11,097 nucleotides of DNA from Echinococcus granulosus (GCF_000524195.1 NW_020170705.1:2857-13953), one strand, 5' to 3'. Counted from the stretch's first letter, positions 1-8,597 are shown. Numbers and translations: made by a program. The notes: generated from the sequence alone by a model not told the origin.

Positions 1-165
1 CCTGATGTGGCCTCCTCCAAGTGCCCCATCTTTGTCTACTGATGTAACCGCCTCGAACCAATTAACTTCAGCCTCATGACACAAGGGGCATATAAAAGCG
101 AGGGACATTGAAGTAAAGCAGAACTCCACCGCTTTGGCATGCGGTTTTTGCAGTTCTATGGTATA
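1..165 (-). other. Open minus-strand frame running off the window edge
   Basis: A frame is open for 55 codons from just after TAG 168-166 to the window start. It includes CPLCHEAEVNWFEAV. The same frame is also open upstream, from MMDSMVEPAQVV near 268 to a TAG near 190, with two TAG codons separating the two parts. It could be an exon, a decayed gene, or chance openness in a GC-richer patch where stops are rarer. It lies antisense to the TATA box and signal-peptide ORF, so at most one of the two is likely to be functional. No family is recognised. Confidence 0.2.
91..98 (+). promoter_or_regulatory. TATA box ahead of a signal-peptide ORF
   Basis: The sequence reads TATAAAAG, a textbook TATA element, in a locally GC-richer stretch. 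An initiation site about 25-32 bases downstream would fall near 118-125 (aagcagaactcc), and the first ATG after it, at 139, opens an ORF with a strong signal peptide. The match to the motif and the spacing are seen directly; promoter activity is inferred. TATA-like strings are common in AT-rich DNA, but this one sits where GC content is higher, which makes chance less likely. Confidence 0.5.
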
Positions 166-234
166 CTACTCCTGCTGACGCTTCTACCAGTCTCCATTCT
201 CGGCTACGATGAGCTGCACATCTCCACCTGTTGA
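139..234 (+). CDS. Small secreted peptide, or signal-peptide first exon of a longer gene
   Basis: The 31-codon ORF starts MRFLQFYGILLLLTLL and ends at TGA 232-234. Residues 2-20 form a hydrophobic segment with a charged start (MR), and a small residue (G22) precedes the polar tail YDELHISTC, which is the layout of a cleavable signal peptide. The start is the first ATG downstream of the TATA box at 91. The ORF is too short to be a typical mature protein. It is more likely a first exon, with the donor at T|GTTGAC (GT at 230-231) leaving phase 1. The family is not recognised. A minus-strand frame open across 165-1 competes for the same DNA. The signal-peptide character is read from the sequence; expression and splicing are inferred. 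Confidence 0.4.
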   Translation: MRFLQFYGILLLLTLLPVSILGYDELHISTC

Positions 235-321
235 CACAACTTGTGCAGGCTCCACCATCGAATCCATCATTATTGTTGGTAAATTACAGCTCTGTCACTT
301 TGTGGGGAAAGAAAGTGATAT

Positions 322-609
322 TTACCTTTCTATGTGAACATATCCGCTTATTAATATTGCGACAGCGGGACAACTTTTTCCATATGGCGATTTATTTGGC
401 TGTCCGTACCGATTCCGCAGCAATGGAGAATAGCGGAAAGTGATGCACCAGTGGCAACGATGACAAAAGTTCTTCCCTTCTACAAGTGATGAAAACTTTG
501 GGAAATGACCTCGTATTTTAGAGTCAATTTTTTGCTGCTGCTCTCGAAGTACAAGGTCCTGCGCCAACTTCCTCATAATCTTTTCTCGGGTGAAGAGCAT
601 AGCTTGCAA
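322..609 (-). CDS. Possible exon or gene fragment, unidentified
   Basis: A 95-codon minus-strand frame opens at a TTG; the first ATG is three codons in. The N-terminal part is a charged, helix-prone segment (REKIMRKLAQDLVLREQQQK). It is followed by a Cys/His cluster (FCHRCHWC) and a basic tail. The Cys spacing (CxxCxxC) hints at metal binding but does not match a finger type I can name. Upstream bases end in CAAG, a weak acceptor. No promoter or polyadenylation signal is evident. It may be a real exon, a decayed one, or chance; the amino-acid composition is protein-like, which is the only support. Confidence 0.25.
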   Translation of the reverse strand: MQAMLFTREKIMRKLAQDLVLREQQQKIDSKIRGHFPKFSSLVEGKNFCHRCHWCITFRYSPLLRNRYGQPNKSPYGKSCPAVAILISGYVHIER

Positions 610-2690
610 TCAAATAGTGAATTTAAAGTGGAAAAGAACAAGAAATTGGCTATCATGTCCTTATTGTAGCATTGACAGTGGCCGAACACACGCGAGGTCA
701 TAGGGTCGAGACTTTTCATGTTCGACTCTGGTTTCGCGCAACTTATCTTCCTTTATGTTGCGCCTTCTTTCCGATGACTCCAATTTGTTCCCACAGCCTG
801 CAGTCATACAAAAGTTCTATATAAACCGATTAAATGTTGCTTAAAATAAAGCTAAGTACTGGACAATATGCCATGAACATGGCAATTATGCTCAACATTT
901 TCTGCATATGCCTAAGCACACCTGCATTCATCTTAGACAATATGCATTATTATGTCAAATCGTGCCTTTTAATTGTTTTAAGAATGCAATTTTTCCATGA
1001 CATTTTTTTGTGATTGGGTGATGATGGCTCGACTCAGTGAACTTGCATCTTTTGCCTTACATTATCAAAAGCTGAATTTCGCAACTCGGGTAGAAACAGT
1101 CACCTTTTTTTCGCTTTTTCTTAACAGTGAAATTCGGTGATTGTTCTTACTAAATTTTGCTCATAGCAAATTACGAATTCCGGTTCAGGCCGACCGCTCA
1201 AAATAGACAACGTTGTTTAAGACTAGTTAGCGATAGCCCAATTAATTGTTAAATTTATGGTATCGTCTCCACAAACTCAACTTGAGCTATTTTTTTTGTT
1301 AATGCGAAGGCAGCACCATATTTTATGTAGCGCTATGCAAAATAGACGAAGGTATAATAAAGGACTCATAAAAAGACGCTTTATTCTTGAAGTCCTTTTC
1401 AGCAGAATTCCGTTGCTTTAAGCAATGGTCAAAATATTTAGTAATGGATTTACGCTTCCATGATTTCGACTTCTTTGTAGTGTTTAGGCACCTTAGAAGA
1501 ACTAGCTGTAGATATCACTGGCAGAAAGCAGCTGACCACAGGTAACAAAAAAATTGCACAATCGTGCGAATATTTATCTTGTATGATAGTGGCATTGTGA
1601 ACTAATAATGTAACAAATACTTCAAAAAGAATTAGTTTGATATCATCCATTTATTTGCCGCTAACGAGGCATCAACAAGCAAGCCCGCCAACTGGGGCGG
1701 CTGGTTGACGCTCATTGAACAGAACTAACTTTATGGTTTCACGATTTTGTTAAATATCATGTCTTTTAAAGTTGCTCTTATCCAAAGAGAAGAAAAGTTG
1801 CGAGAATGGAATCCACAACAAAGTCGTACAATGCATTCTTTGTAGACATCTTTAACTGCAGTAGCTTAGATTTGGTGAATTTTATATGCGCCTTCAAAAA
1901 TATTACATGATTTCATTGTTACCATTTTATGGGCAGCGTAAGCGAGAGACTTTGCGCTGTTTCTCTACAAAAGCAAAATCTTAATGCGCACTTTACTTTA
2001 TTTGCAGCTAGTCTTGTGCTTTTACAGCTTACTGATACAATTTCAATAACCATTTTAATCTCAAGTTTTCGGCGATTTAAGTGAATGGTATAAAAATGGA
2101 AAATATACTTTAGCAATATGACACTATTAGCTGTACCAATTATGAAATAAACTGACCCTAAGAAATTAAAATATGCATCACCGACCTACTAAACTTCACG
2201 TTTATTATGACATAGTGATTTACCTGCTCTTCACCGTTTCCTACTTATTCTTTTTTAAGAGCGATATTTATTCTCTACTTATCAGAGTCATGGTTGGTAC
2301 CATGGACAACTTTTGCAAGTCCTTAATATATGTTAGCTCAGCGGCAAACGTTTAATTTATTCCTTAAAAGCCATTTAATTTTCCATCGTGACAGGCAAAA
2401 TCCATTATACCGCAGTACATCAATTACACCCTAGGTAAGTGACACCGCCCTCAGATGGGTTGATCGTCTAACTGACGGCCTAGCTGCTTCATGGAACTCG
2501 TGATTGATTAATTAATGGATAAACACAACTGTGCTATGTGAGATAAAGACAGTGACTGCTCATTCTTGAGAGGGAACAACTATGCAAATTAGCTGCATGA
2601 GTACGGACCCAGTCTTAGTAAGTGCACGAAAGGTCACTCTTGCTATCGTAATCAGTGTGCCAAAGACGATTGAGGAGGAAATGTTTACCC
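610..2690. other. AT-rich stretch with no supported gene
   Basis: All frames are short and frequently closed. The open frames at 1450-1650 and 1919-2116 (minus) and 2173-2355 (plus) are 60-66 codons, rich in Leu/Ile/Phe/Lys as expected from AT-rich DNA, and lack recognisable motifs or convincing splice contexts. An AATAAA polyadenylation-type hexamer lies at 1356-1361 but no coding sequence precedes it. Nothing else was seen. Confidence 0.6.
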
Positions 2691-2691
2691 G

Positions 2692-3002
2692 TTAATGAGA
2701 ATAAGGAATTCCAGTGACAGGACGATGCCAAAATGGGAGTACTTTAGGTCTCCATCGACTTTGAACTGGAGTGGCTACAACCAACAAGGGGTTCTTTGCA
2801 TCAAACGCCACATTTCCTATCCCTTTTTCGCAAAGCAGCCTTGCATTTTGTGCTGAGGTTCCTACGGTCCTCTCTGTGCTTAGGTTCTTTGTATTTCTGT
2901 TTGCTACAACCCAAAAGATCTTCGTTGTCAATAACAGAGCCATGCAGACGCATTGCCAATACAGAACTAGCCAAACCGCAACTGGAAGGGTCTGATGCTC
3001 AG
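2692..3002. other. Overlapping open frames on both strands, no assignable gene
   Basis: A minus-strand frame of 83 codons (2943-2692, containing CEKGIGNVAFDAKNPLLVV) overlaps plus-strand frames at 2771-2995 and 2796-3152. Simultaneous openness on both strands reflects fewer stop codons in this patch. The minus-strand peptide looks the most protein-like, but no domain is recognised and neither end shows a clear splice site. Confidence 0.3.
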
Positions 3003-3152
3003 ATGTCAGTCAAGTATTCTTTAATGGTTTTAATCATTATCTGCTTTTGGAAAGTCTCGTCAATACCAGTTTCATCGCGTGTTAGGAATAGTCAACGCTT
3101 CGTCCTTGTTGGTGCAGATGATCAATTACATTCGGTCAATGGGAGAAATTGA
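3003..3152 (+). CDS. 49-residue ORF with signal-peptide-like N terminus
   Basis: The ORF starts MSVKYSLMVLIIICFW, a basic residue followed by a hydrophobic core, and could be cleaved after KVSS ahead of IPVSSRVRNSQRF. It ends in HSVNGRN and TGA 3150-3152. The mature part would be a basic peptide of about 30 residues with no cysteine. The ATG at 3003 was chosen because hydrophobicity begins there, although the same frame is open upstream to 2796. No TATA box, Kozak-like context or polyadenylation signal is obvious. Hydrophobic starts arise by chance in AT-rich DNA, so this is a weak candidate. Confidence 0.22.
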   Translation: MSVKYSLMVLIIICFWKVSSIPVSSRVRNSQRFVLVGADDQLHSVNGRN

Positions 3153-3933
3153 ATGATCTTAAAAAAAATTGCCTAACCTGACACCTTCCGCTTACCTATT
3201 TCTTCCTCTTCATTGATGGCGAAGTGATGTTCTTGCATTAGCCCGTTTTAACATAGTCGGAAAAGAGCGGTGAAATTATTAAGGGAGAATTTAATCAAAT
3301 CGTGCACTCAAATAATCCACTTCTTTTGCATAGTTCTAGAAAGTATGCATATCTATTTCTGGGCAATAAGTAGTTGTCAAAGATACGTTGGGATTTATGG
3401 ACACCTGGCTGCACCCAGTTTGGATGGCTTTGAAATACATACAGAAGAAACACGACTGATAACAAGATACGTAGTGTTACATTAAGTAGCTGACTGCTAC
3501 AGCAAATTACAAGCTTTCCTACTCCTAGTAATAAATTATGATGTTTACCTAGATGTACTTTCACGATGGGAGGATTCTACAACTCCAGAGAACTGAGCAG
3601 CCGATTTATAGGCTTTGGCGTAGTGAATTCCTTCTTGGGTGAACTTTATGTGATATCTTCGCTATGCTTTCTCCAGCAGCCACTCCTTACAAGAGCCTTT
3701 TTAGCAGGTTACATGAAAAGCATATTTGATTTTTGCAATATGGTTTCCCTTCGTTTAAATTTATTGGCTCTGAAAATAAGGAATACAATGTTTATCATTG
3801 AATTTGGGAAAAATTCACTTGATGGAGGTCAACTTGGGTCTTTAAATCGTGTGGCCATCCCTGATAAAGAGAAATTGAGTGAAAGATTGTAATGTGTGCC
3901 TTGCTCAAGTAAAATAGCTAATTTGCTTTTCAG
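3153..3933. other. No supported gene; one uncertain 108-codon plus-strand frame
   Basis: The longest frame is plus-strand 3566-3892, 108 codons, starting MGGFYNSRELSSRF and ending in a polar DKEKLSERL. It is hydrophobic in the middle and matches no family I can name. Shorter overlapping frames at 3270-3485 (plus) and 3564-3295 (minus) have no motifs. The 3' edge of this stretch, GCTAATTTGCTTTTCAG, is a strong branch-point, pyrimidine-tract and acceptor combination that leads into the block starting at 3934. Confidence 0.35.
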
Positions 3934-4003
3934 CCTCGAAAAGGACCACGCTAGTCATTGGGCAGATTCGAGGTAGCAGAGTAGCCACCTCAACGGCAAA
4001 GAA
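3934..4003 (+). CDS. Candidate internal exon between strong splice sites
   Basis: This 70-base block is bounded by a strong acceptor (tttgcttttcag, AG at 3932-3933) and a near-consensus donor (GAA|GTAAGT, GT at 4004-4005). Only one of the three frames is open: after two leading bases it reads SKRTTLVIGQIRGSRVATST and then AK. It therefore needs one base from the previous exon and leaves two for the next. The donor at 230 after the signal-peptide ORF supplies exactly that phase, although the intron would be about 3.7 kb. The dibasic KR is compatible with a propeptide site but is not diagnostic. No family is recognised. Confidence 0.33.
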
Positions 4004-4190
4004 GTAAGTTGTTTAATAAAAACCTATGTTTACTGTCGTAGGGCATAAGTTTTCTGATACAGATTTGTACGGATAAATATCTGGGGAATAAGATCTGTAA
4101 TCACCACTTCTATGTAGTAAACAAAACAAATTTTGGCAGACAAATTGCATGGATTTGGTACTATTGTTTATCTGTGTATTTTCTCACCAG

Positions 4191-4239
4191 GACACTTCAA
4201 ACTCAGCATATTGTGGGTCCATTTTCACTGCATTTTTAG
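4191..4239 (+). CDS. Candidate terminal exon, phase-compatible with the block at 3934
   Basis: A good acceptor (tgtgtattttctcaccag, AG at 4189-4190) is followed by G then TLQTQHIVGPFSLHF and TAG 4237-4239. The single leading base completes the codon left by the donor at 4004. Joined to the earlier blocks it would end a basic, cysteine-poor secreted peptide of roughly 70 residues. No canonical AATAAA follows within the next 100 bases. The splice sites and phases are seen; the link between exons is inference. Confidence 0.25.
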
Positions 4240-4317
4240 CCCTAGCTGATATAAAATCTTCTCATTTTATTTGATATGATTAAAGTATATGGAATATCGG
4301 CTTTATATATAGGCATT

Positions 4318-4352
4318 GATAAGTGATACTGAAAAGTGATAAGTGATACTGA
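4318..4352. repeat. Short direct repeat, 20-base unit, about 1.75 copies
   Basis: The unit gataagtgatactgaaaagt (4318-4337) is followed immediately by gataagtgatactga, continuing to 4352. The inner motif agtgata recurs within the unit. This is consistent with a short slippage or duplication event; no function is suggested. Confidence 0.85.
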
Positions 4353-4665
4353 GTTACTCCATCGAAACGAGTGGCACACATCACTGTTAACAGTAAATCA
4401 ACTAATTTTCTCATAATTTGCCAATTTCAACCAATCCAATGTAATTACCGACAGATTATGGGGATCTCGATTGTAGGTTAGTGCGATATAAGAGTTGGTA
4501 AGGTGCAATCAAGTCTGTGTCACTAAATTGTGTGATCACCATCGGGAGGCATGATAGTTTACTTATCTAAAGAGCGATTTTTTTATCCCTGTCTACGTCT
4601 GTGGCATGAATAGACATAGACATCGTAAAACCTTAGTGATATGTATGTATTTGAATTCCGGATGG

Positions 4666-4759
4666 AGAGAATATTGGGTTTTTTGTGACAAAATCGCATT
4701 TCTACACCATTATATCGTTAAAAATGACATGATTTCTTTCAATCAACCCAATATTCTCT
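4666..4759. repeat. Spaced perfect inverted repeat (fold-back)
   Basis: The 15 bases agagaatattgggtt at 4666-4680 are repeated as their exact reverse complement at 4745-4759, separated by 64 bases. The loop begins with a small nested hairpin (TTTTGtgaCAAAA). The arms could be the termini of a very small non-autonomous element or a transcribed hairpin, but no target-site duplication is obvious at the edges. The repeat itself is read directly. Confidence 0.85.
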
Positions 4760-4819
4760 ATTTTTGAGACCATCTTTTGCATAATTTAGCCTGCCGGTCA
4801 AACGTAAACATTGGTAATG

Positions 4820-4835
4820 CCATTATTAATAATGG
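4820..4835. repeat. 16-base perfect palindrome
   Basis: CCATTATTAATAATGG is identical to its reverse complement. It lies in AT-rich non-coding DNA and resembles a dimeric homeodomain-type (TAAT/ATTA) binding site. Such a palindrome has a modest chance expectation in this composition, so a regulatory role is only a possibility. Confidence 0.6.
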
Positions 4836-5111
4836 GTGGATTGTTAGGAATGTTAGCCACACAAGTGGTTGACCCTGCTATCAACGCAAGGTCATATTAA
4901 TGTCACTTCCAGTCGTTTGATTGCACCCGATTCTTTCATGATCAATTGGGCATAACACTGCAAGCTTTAATAAGACCAATTCGGGGCTATTAATTTTGCG
5001 CCTGTTATTTTTGTGTTCTAGTACTGTATTTTACAGTAACCGTTTTGCGCAGAAAGAAATATGCACAGAATATTTGCTTTGTGGAACTTTTTAAATTTTG
5101 TCTTTTATAAA

Positions 5112-5504
5112 TTAACTCTGCTTTTGGATTGATTTTCTTAATCTTAGGGGATAGTCAGCAGGAACAGGTTTCCATTTGCCATACTTTTGACCATCCCTAT
5201 TGTTGCATGAATTGGAGGCAGTGCCATAGTCAGATACCGAGAAGAAAGGAACTTCTTTAAACATTGACCTCATCGTTCGGCTCCCGATTTTATCAAATGA
5301 CCACCAGTCATCCAAACCAGACCTTAAGTGGATAGAAATACGGTCACTTGGCCACAGATATGATAGGAGGCCACCATAGCCCCAAAGCCATTGGATTATA
5401 GTAAACATTCGCTCATGGAATGCATCTAATTGGACAATCAACAGCTGTGAGATGAAGTCAAACCGTGTTGCCGAAACAGTCAAATGACCAAATTTTTTGC
5501 CAAT
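5112..5504 (-). CDS. Long unidentified exon, probable 3' end of a gene
   Basis: The frame is open for 131 codons from 5504 to TAA 5114-5112, the longest uninterrupted frame in the window. It is Trp/Tyr-rich (IIQWLWGYGGLLSYLW, then LDDWWSFDKIGSRT) with a basic, Pro-containing C terminus (KPVPADYPLRLRKSIQKQS). Two possible acceptors are visible: tacaag|ATTGGC at 5505, or a better one, ttcatctcacag, which would start the exon at LLIVQLDAFHERM. There is no upstream in-frame ATG near the 5' end, so this would be a last exon. I do not recognise the family. It has no internal stop, unlike the neighbouring relics, so it may be functional or a younger relic. Confidence 0.45.
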   Translation of the reverse strand: MGKKFGHLTVSATRFDFISQLLIVQLDAFHERMFTIIQWLWGYGGLLSYLWPSDRISIHLRSGLDDWWSFDKIGSRTMRSMFKEVPFFSVSDYGTASNSCNNRDGQKYGKWKPVPADYPLRLRKSIQKQS

Positions 5505-6843
5505 CTTGTATAGTTAACTTGTCTGTGTGCGGTATTTTTGCTCCAAATATTAGCCCTTTTAGGTTGATTTAAGGAAATCCCTCATAATTTCAGCTAAATA
5601 GTCCATTTGCAATTTGATTTCTTTCCTGTCGTAATAAAATCTTCAACTCTTCTCTAACGTTACTCACCAACGATGTTGCATTAACTTGCAAATTCAGACA
5701 TTTATTTCACATTTACTTTAATGAGCTATAGTCTCGAGTCATAGGAAAGGCTTGAAGCAGTCTTTAAGGTCGATTTTATTGTTGGTAATCTTTATTCAGG
5801 AAAACGCGGAAGTCAATCTGGAACATTCAACCATTTACCATGAATCAAAGATTATTAACTATTCATCAGTTTTAATGTAGTTTATCCAATTTTAGATAAC
5901 TAGTCGTGTATAAAACCGTTTTAATTATGACATTGGTTCGACAATTTTTGGTTAGATTTTAGATACAATATGATTGGTACTGACCTGAGGCCTAATAATA
6001 CTACAAATTTTTTGATTCTCGGGTTACAGTTACTGTCACATTGTTAAAGGGGATCTTCCGGTCCACGTGCATTGTTTTGCAAATGAGTGAAACAGTCCGG
6101 ATTCTACGCAGATCCGGATGCTGTGGGAATGGGTTATGGCTGAATTAAAGCATTTTGCCAAATAATGTGATTTGATTTGCGGCAGATTGCAGTAGAAAAG
6201 GCGTTGATTCAAAAGAAAGATTTGGAAAAATGAGTTTGATCTTCAGTATATCAGCTAAAATTAGGCGTAATCAGACATGATGCATGTACGCCCGAATAGA
6301 AAACTGAGATCTCCGATAAAAACAAACATGGATTTTGGTTTGATAGTGCTTTACTTCTCTTTTTTGAGCTGTTCAGGCCCAACGTGATTTATTGTCTACC
6401 AAAGCCTGACGTATGCAAAGCAGCCGATATTTAACAACCTGGGATTTGCAAAGATGATATGAAACAGGGATTGAGATGACAGCTGCACAGCGACAGCAGC
6501 AAAGACATCTGTAATATTACGCGATATGCAAAACCTGCAAAACTTTGCGCTGAAATAGCGTTACTTTAATTTTATTAATGTGCATGTATTTTAAAGCACA
6601 TTTTTGCAATCATCGCTAAAAATAGCTTTTACTATGCATAAGTTGATCTCACAAGGTATACTATAGTATCGGAAACAATCATAATTGAAGATCCCAAATT
6701 GTTTTAAATTTATGCCACCTTTAAGAATATTTGCACACACGCGCAAACGCTACTGAGGGCTTGCCGTTGAATCACAACTAGCGCTAACAAAATTCCTCAG
6801 CCAATTGTATCATTTTAGCACATAAAATTGGGCAAAACCTCCT
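5505..6843. other. AT-rich non-coding stretch
   Basis: No frame with protein-like content was found on either strand. If 5112-5504 is a last exon, part of this stretch is its intron, but no preceding exon could be recognised. An imperfect inverted repeat (gttggtaatctttattc at 5781-5797 against gaatcaaagattattaac at 5842-5859) and a bulged hairpin near 6092 are the only structures seen. Confidence 0.5.
6092..6124. repeat. Short bulged hairpin
   Basis: The arm acagtccggat (6092-6102) pairs with atccgga plus ctgt (6112-6118 and 6121-6124). This gives 11 base pairs with a 2-base bulge and a 9-base loop. It is more GC-rich than its surroundings. No RNA family is recognised and the stem is too short for a microRNA precursor. 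Confidence 0.4.
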
Positions 6844-7152
6844 CTACTGATTAGCTGGTGTCAAAAGGCGCAAAAACCGCAAGTTGTAGCGCCTAGAGCT
6901 CCAATAAAAGGACACGGTGTGCTGATTTGTCGTAGTATCCAGTGCCCCATGAAATAGCCAGTCTTTATGATGGCAACCGTGCATTTGAAATACTTTCAAG
7001 AAAAGGGAAATTTGAATAATAACGAGAAGGCTGAATGCTACCCAGTCCTCTGCTTTTCCACTGCTAATAGGGAACCATGAGTCATGGCCAGGATGCAAAA
7101 AAACCACGTCGAGGTCATTCTTGATGAATTTTGCCCCAAATTTCACCGAAAA
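6844..7152 (-). pseudogene. Possible relic of a short-chain dehydrogenase/reductase, C-terminal half
   Basis: The frame is open for 102 codons from 7152 to TAG 6846-6844. Its start, FSVKFGAKFIKNDLDVVFLH, followed by PG, resembles the segment just after the catalytic YxxxK helix of carbonyl-reductase-like SDRs (C-factor/sniffer type). There a helix ending in a charged turn leads to a hydrophobic strand and an HPGW-V-T-MGG loop. Here HPG is kept but the rest of the loop is degenerate (HDSWFPISS), and GKAEDWVAF could be the next helix. The same frame upstream contains RVMVS then TAA 7155-7153, so the catalytic part is broken or lost. The motif match is short; chance or another family remains possible. 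Such enzymes reduce carbonyls using NADPH; no activity is expected here. Confidence 0.35.
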
Positions 7153-7155
7153 TTA

Positions 7156-8391
7156 TGAGACCATCACCCGATCAAATGCCCAATGCCAAGTCCAGCATCA
7201 GCAACTTTTGCACTTTTCATTTCTACCACTTAGAATGGTTGCCTGCACAACCGCATTGCAAGTCATTGCCTTCTTCAAATTAATGAACTTGTTCCCCTCA
7301 TAGCCAATGAATAAACCTCACATCCTTTGCACATTCGGAGTGTGCTTCCATCCCCCCACCATCGCTACCCCTCAAACAGCACCTTTGCCCAATCTCATGC
7401 CACGCATTGCCTTTTCCACCAGAGCTATTGTCCAAAGGAAGAGATACCAGTTCAGCTTTGTGAAATAGGCCCATGAAATCAAAATGTGGAAGTTGGAACC
7501 TTTCAACAGAGCTTCTTTCTCCATTTGTCTGAGCACTCGGACTGATTGGTAGGGGATATCAATTCACCAGCACTAAAACAGTGAAGTAAAGAGGAGAGTT
7601 GATTGCAGTTTTTTAGCACAATAACGACAGCCGCAACTTTACCAATTGAATCCAAGTTAAGCAAAACCTGATTACATCACTTTGCACCATCTTCCATAGT
7701 TTCTTTAAATAATAAGAAACTGGGTGTCATTAGGGTCCATTATATTGCTAATTTGTTAAGGAACCTTTAATATTACACATAAGGTCTTATGAATCATGGC
7801 AGTAACATCCTGCCTGGTTTGAACGCACGATAAAGCCAAAACAATAAAGTAAGCAGTGAAACAATCCTGGTGGATGACTGGCTTTCCTAATATTTACTAT
7901 GACTTCGGTAATGTAGGAATTATACACAGACAAAAGGATAACTTGCAGTCATATGGTAGAGGAGCTCAAGTTTAATGTCTCTAAATTGTTTGCAAAGTGC
8001 ACATGCTGGAATCCAGCCAGCAGACTTAAATGACATTTCGTAATAAGAGGCTTCGGATAGGAGGGTAGTAAGTGACGCACATTCAAGTGCACTTAATTCA
8101 CTCTACACCTTACAACAGGGACGGATTGCCTAATTCAGCTAATAAGTTAGATAAATAAGCTTATTGCTACATTCTTGCAATTGGGAAATACGACAGTTCC
8201 TGGCCATGGTAAAGATCCGGAGGAATCATTTGAACTGGAATACTGACACGTGGTAATTCACCTCCCCAACATATTTGAACATGTTAGAATGTGGTGCGAC
8301 TAATTGTGAAGACAACATTGAGTGAATGTGGGCCTTTTATTATTAATGGCATTTATAATACCAATATGAGGAGATGAAATCTTGTTCATGT
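7156..8391. other. Stretch without a supported gene
   Basis: The plus frame at 7121-7303 is antisense to the reductase-like relic at its start and has no motif. The remainder is AT-rich with closed frames. Minus-strand reading between 7450 and 7156 was searched for the N-terminal nucleotide-binding glycine motif and YxxxK of an SDR, and neither was found convincingly. This is probably flanking or intergenic DNA between two relics. Confidence 0.45.
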
Positions 8392-8451
8392 TTATCGCGA
8401 TCTCTGGAAAGTGAAATTAAAGTTGATTTGAGCGGTGTTGTATATTAATCC
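8392..8451 (-). pseudogene. PARP relic block 6: C-terminal strands and stop
   Basis: The frame reads GLIYNTAQINFNFTFQRSR and then TAA 8394-8392. Intact PARP1 ends [24 protein letters not shown]. The relic lacks the six residues EYIVYD, including the catalytic glutamate needed for chain elongation. It is one base out of frame with block 5 (SSVHS precedes in the other frame). The TAA is probably close to the original end of the gene. Confidence 0.75.
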
Positions 8452-8472
8452 ACTGAGTGCACAGAAGATCAC

Positions 8473-8597
8473 TTGTCATCTCCGCAGGCCACAACACCGG
8501 CCTCTGACTCCACGAACCACGTCTCCGCTTTCGGTGTAGTTGAGCTTACACCTCTTAAATTGGTAAAAACGAAGTATTTCGACAAGGTAACCGGCTC
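8473..8597 (-). pseudogene. PARP relic block 5: near the C terminus
   Basis: The frame reads LSKYFVFTNLRGVSSTTPKA, ETWFVESEAGVVACGDDK. It corresponds to the HSVKGLGKTTPDP...DGVDVPLG region that follows the donor loop of PARP1. GVxxTTP and the Gly-Val-Val-x-x-Cys-Gly pattern are the anchors. It is preceded by an eroded or intronic gap of roughly 430 bases and ends at AA|GTGATC, or at TGA 8471-8469 if unspliced. The plus-strand frame across 8473-8721 is antisense to this block and should not be annotated as a gene. Confidence 0.7.

Larger units (their letters stand above)
4240..5111. other. Non-coding stretch with small repeats
   Basis: No frame of useful length was found on either strand. The stretch holds a short direct repeat, a spaced 15-base perfect inverted repeat and a 16-base perfect palindrome, each listed separately. 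No transposase or reverse-transcriptase fragment was recognised. Confidence 0.55.

Noticed and set aside
1450..2355. Three ORFs of 60-66 codons (1450-1650 minus, 1919-2116 minus, 2173-2355 plus)
   Set aside because: Length and Leu/Ile/Phe/Lys-rich composition are as expected by chance in AT-rich DNA; no motifs or splice contexts support them.
7121..7303. Plus-strand ORF MMNFAPNFTENYETI...
   Set aside because: It is partly antisense to the reductase-like relic, with no motif and no recognisable control signals.
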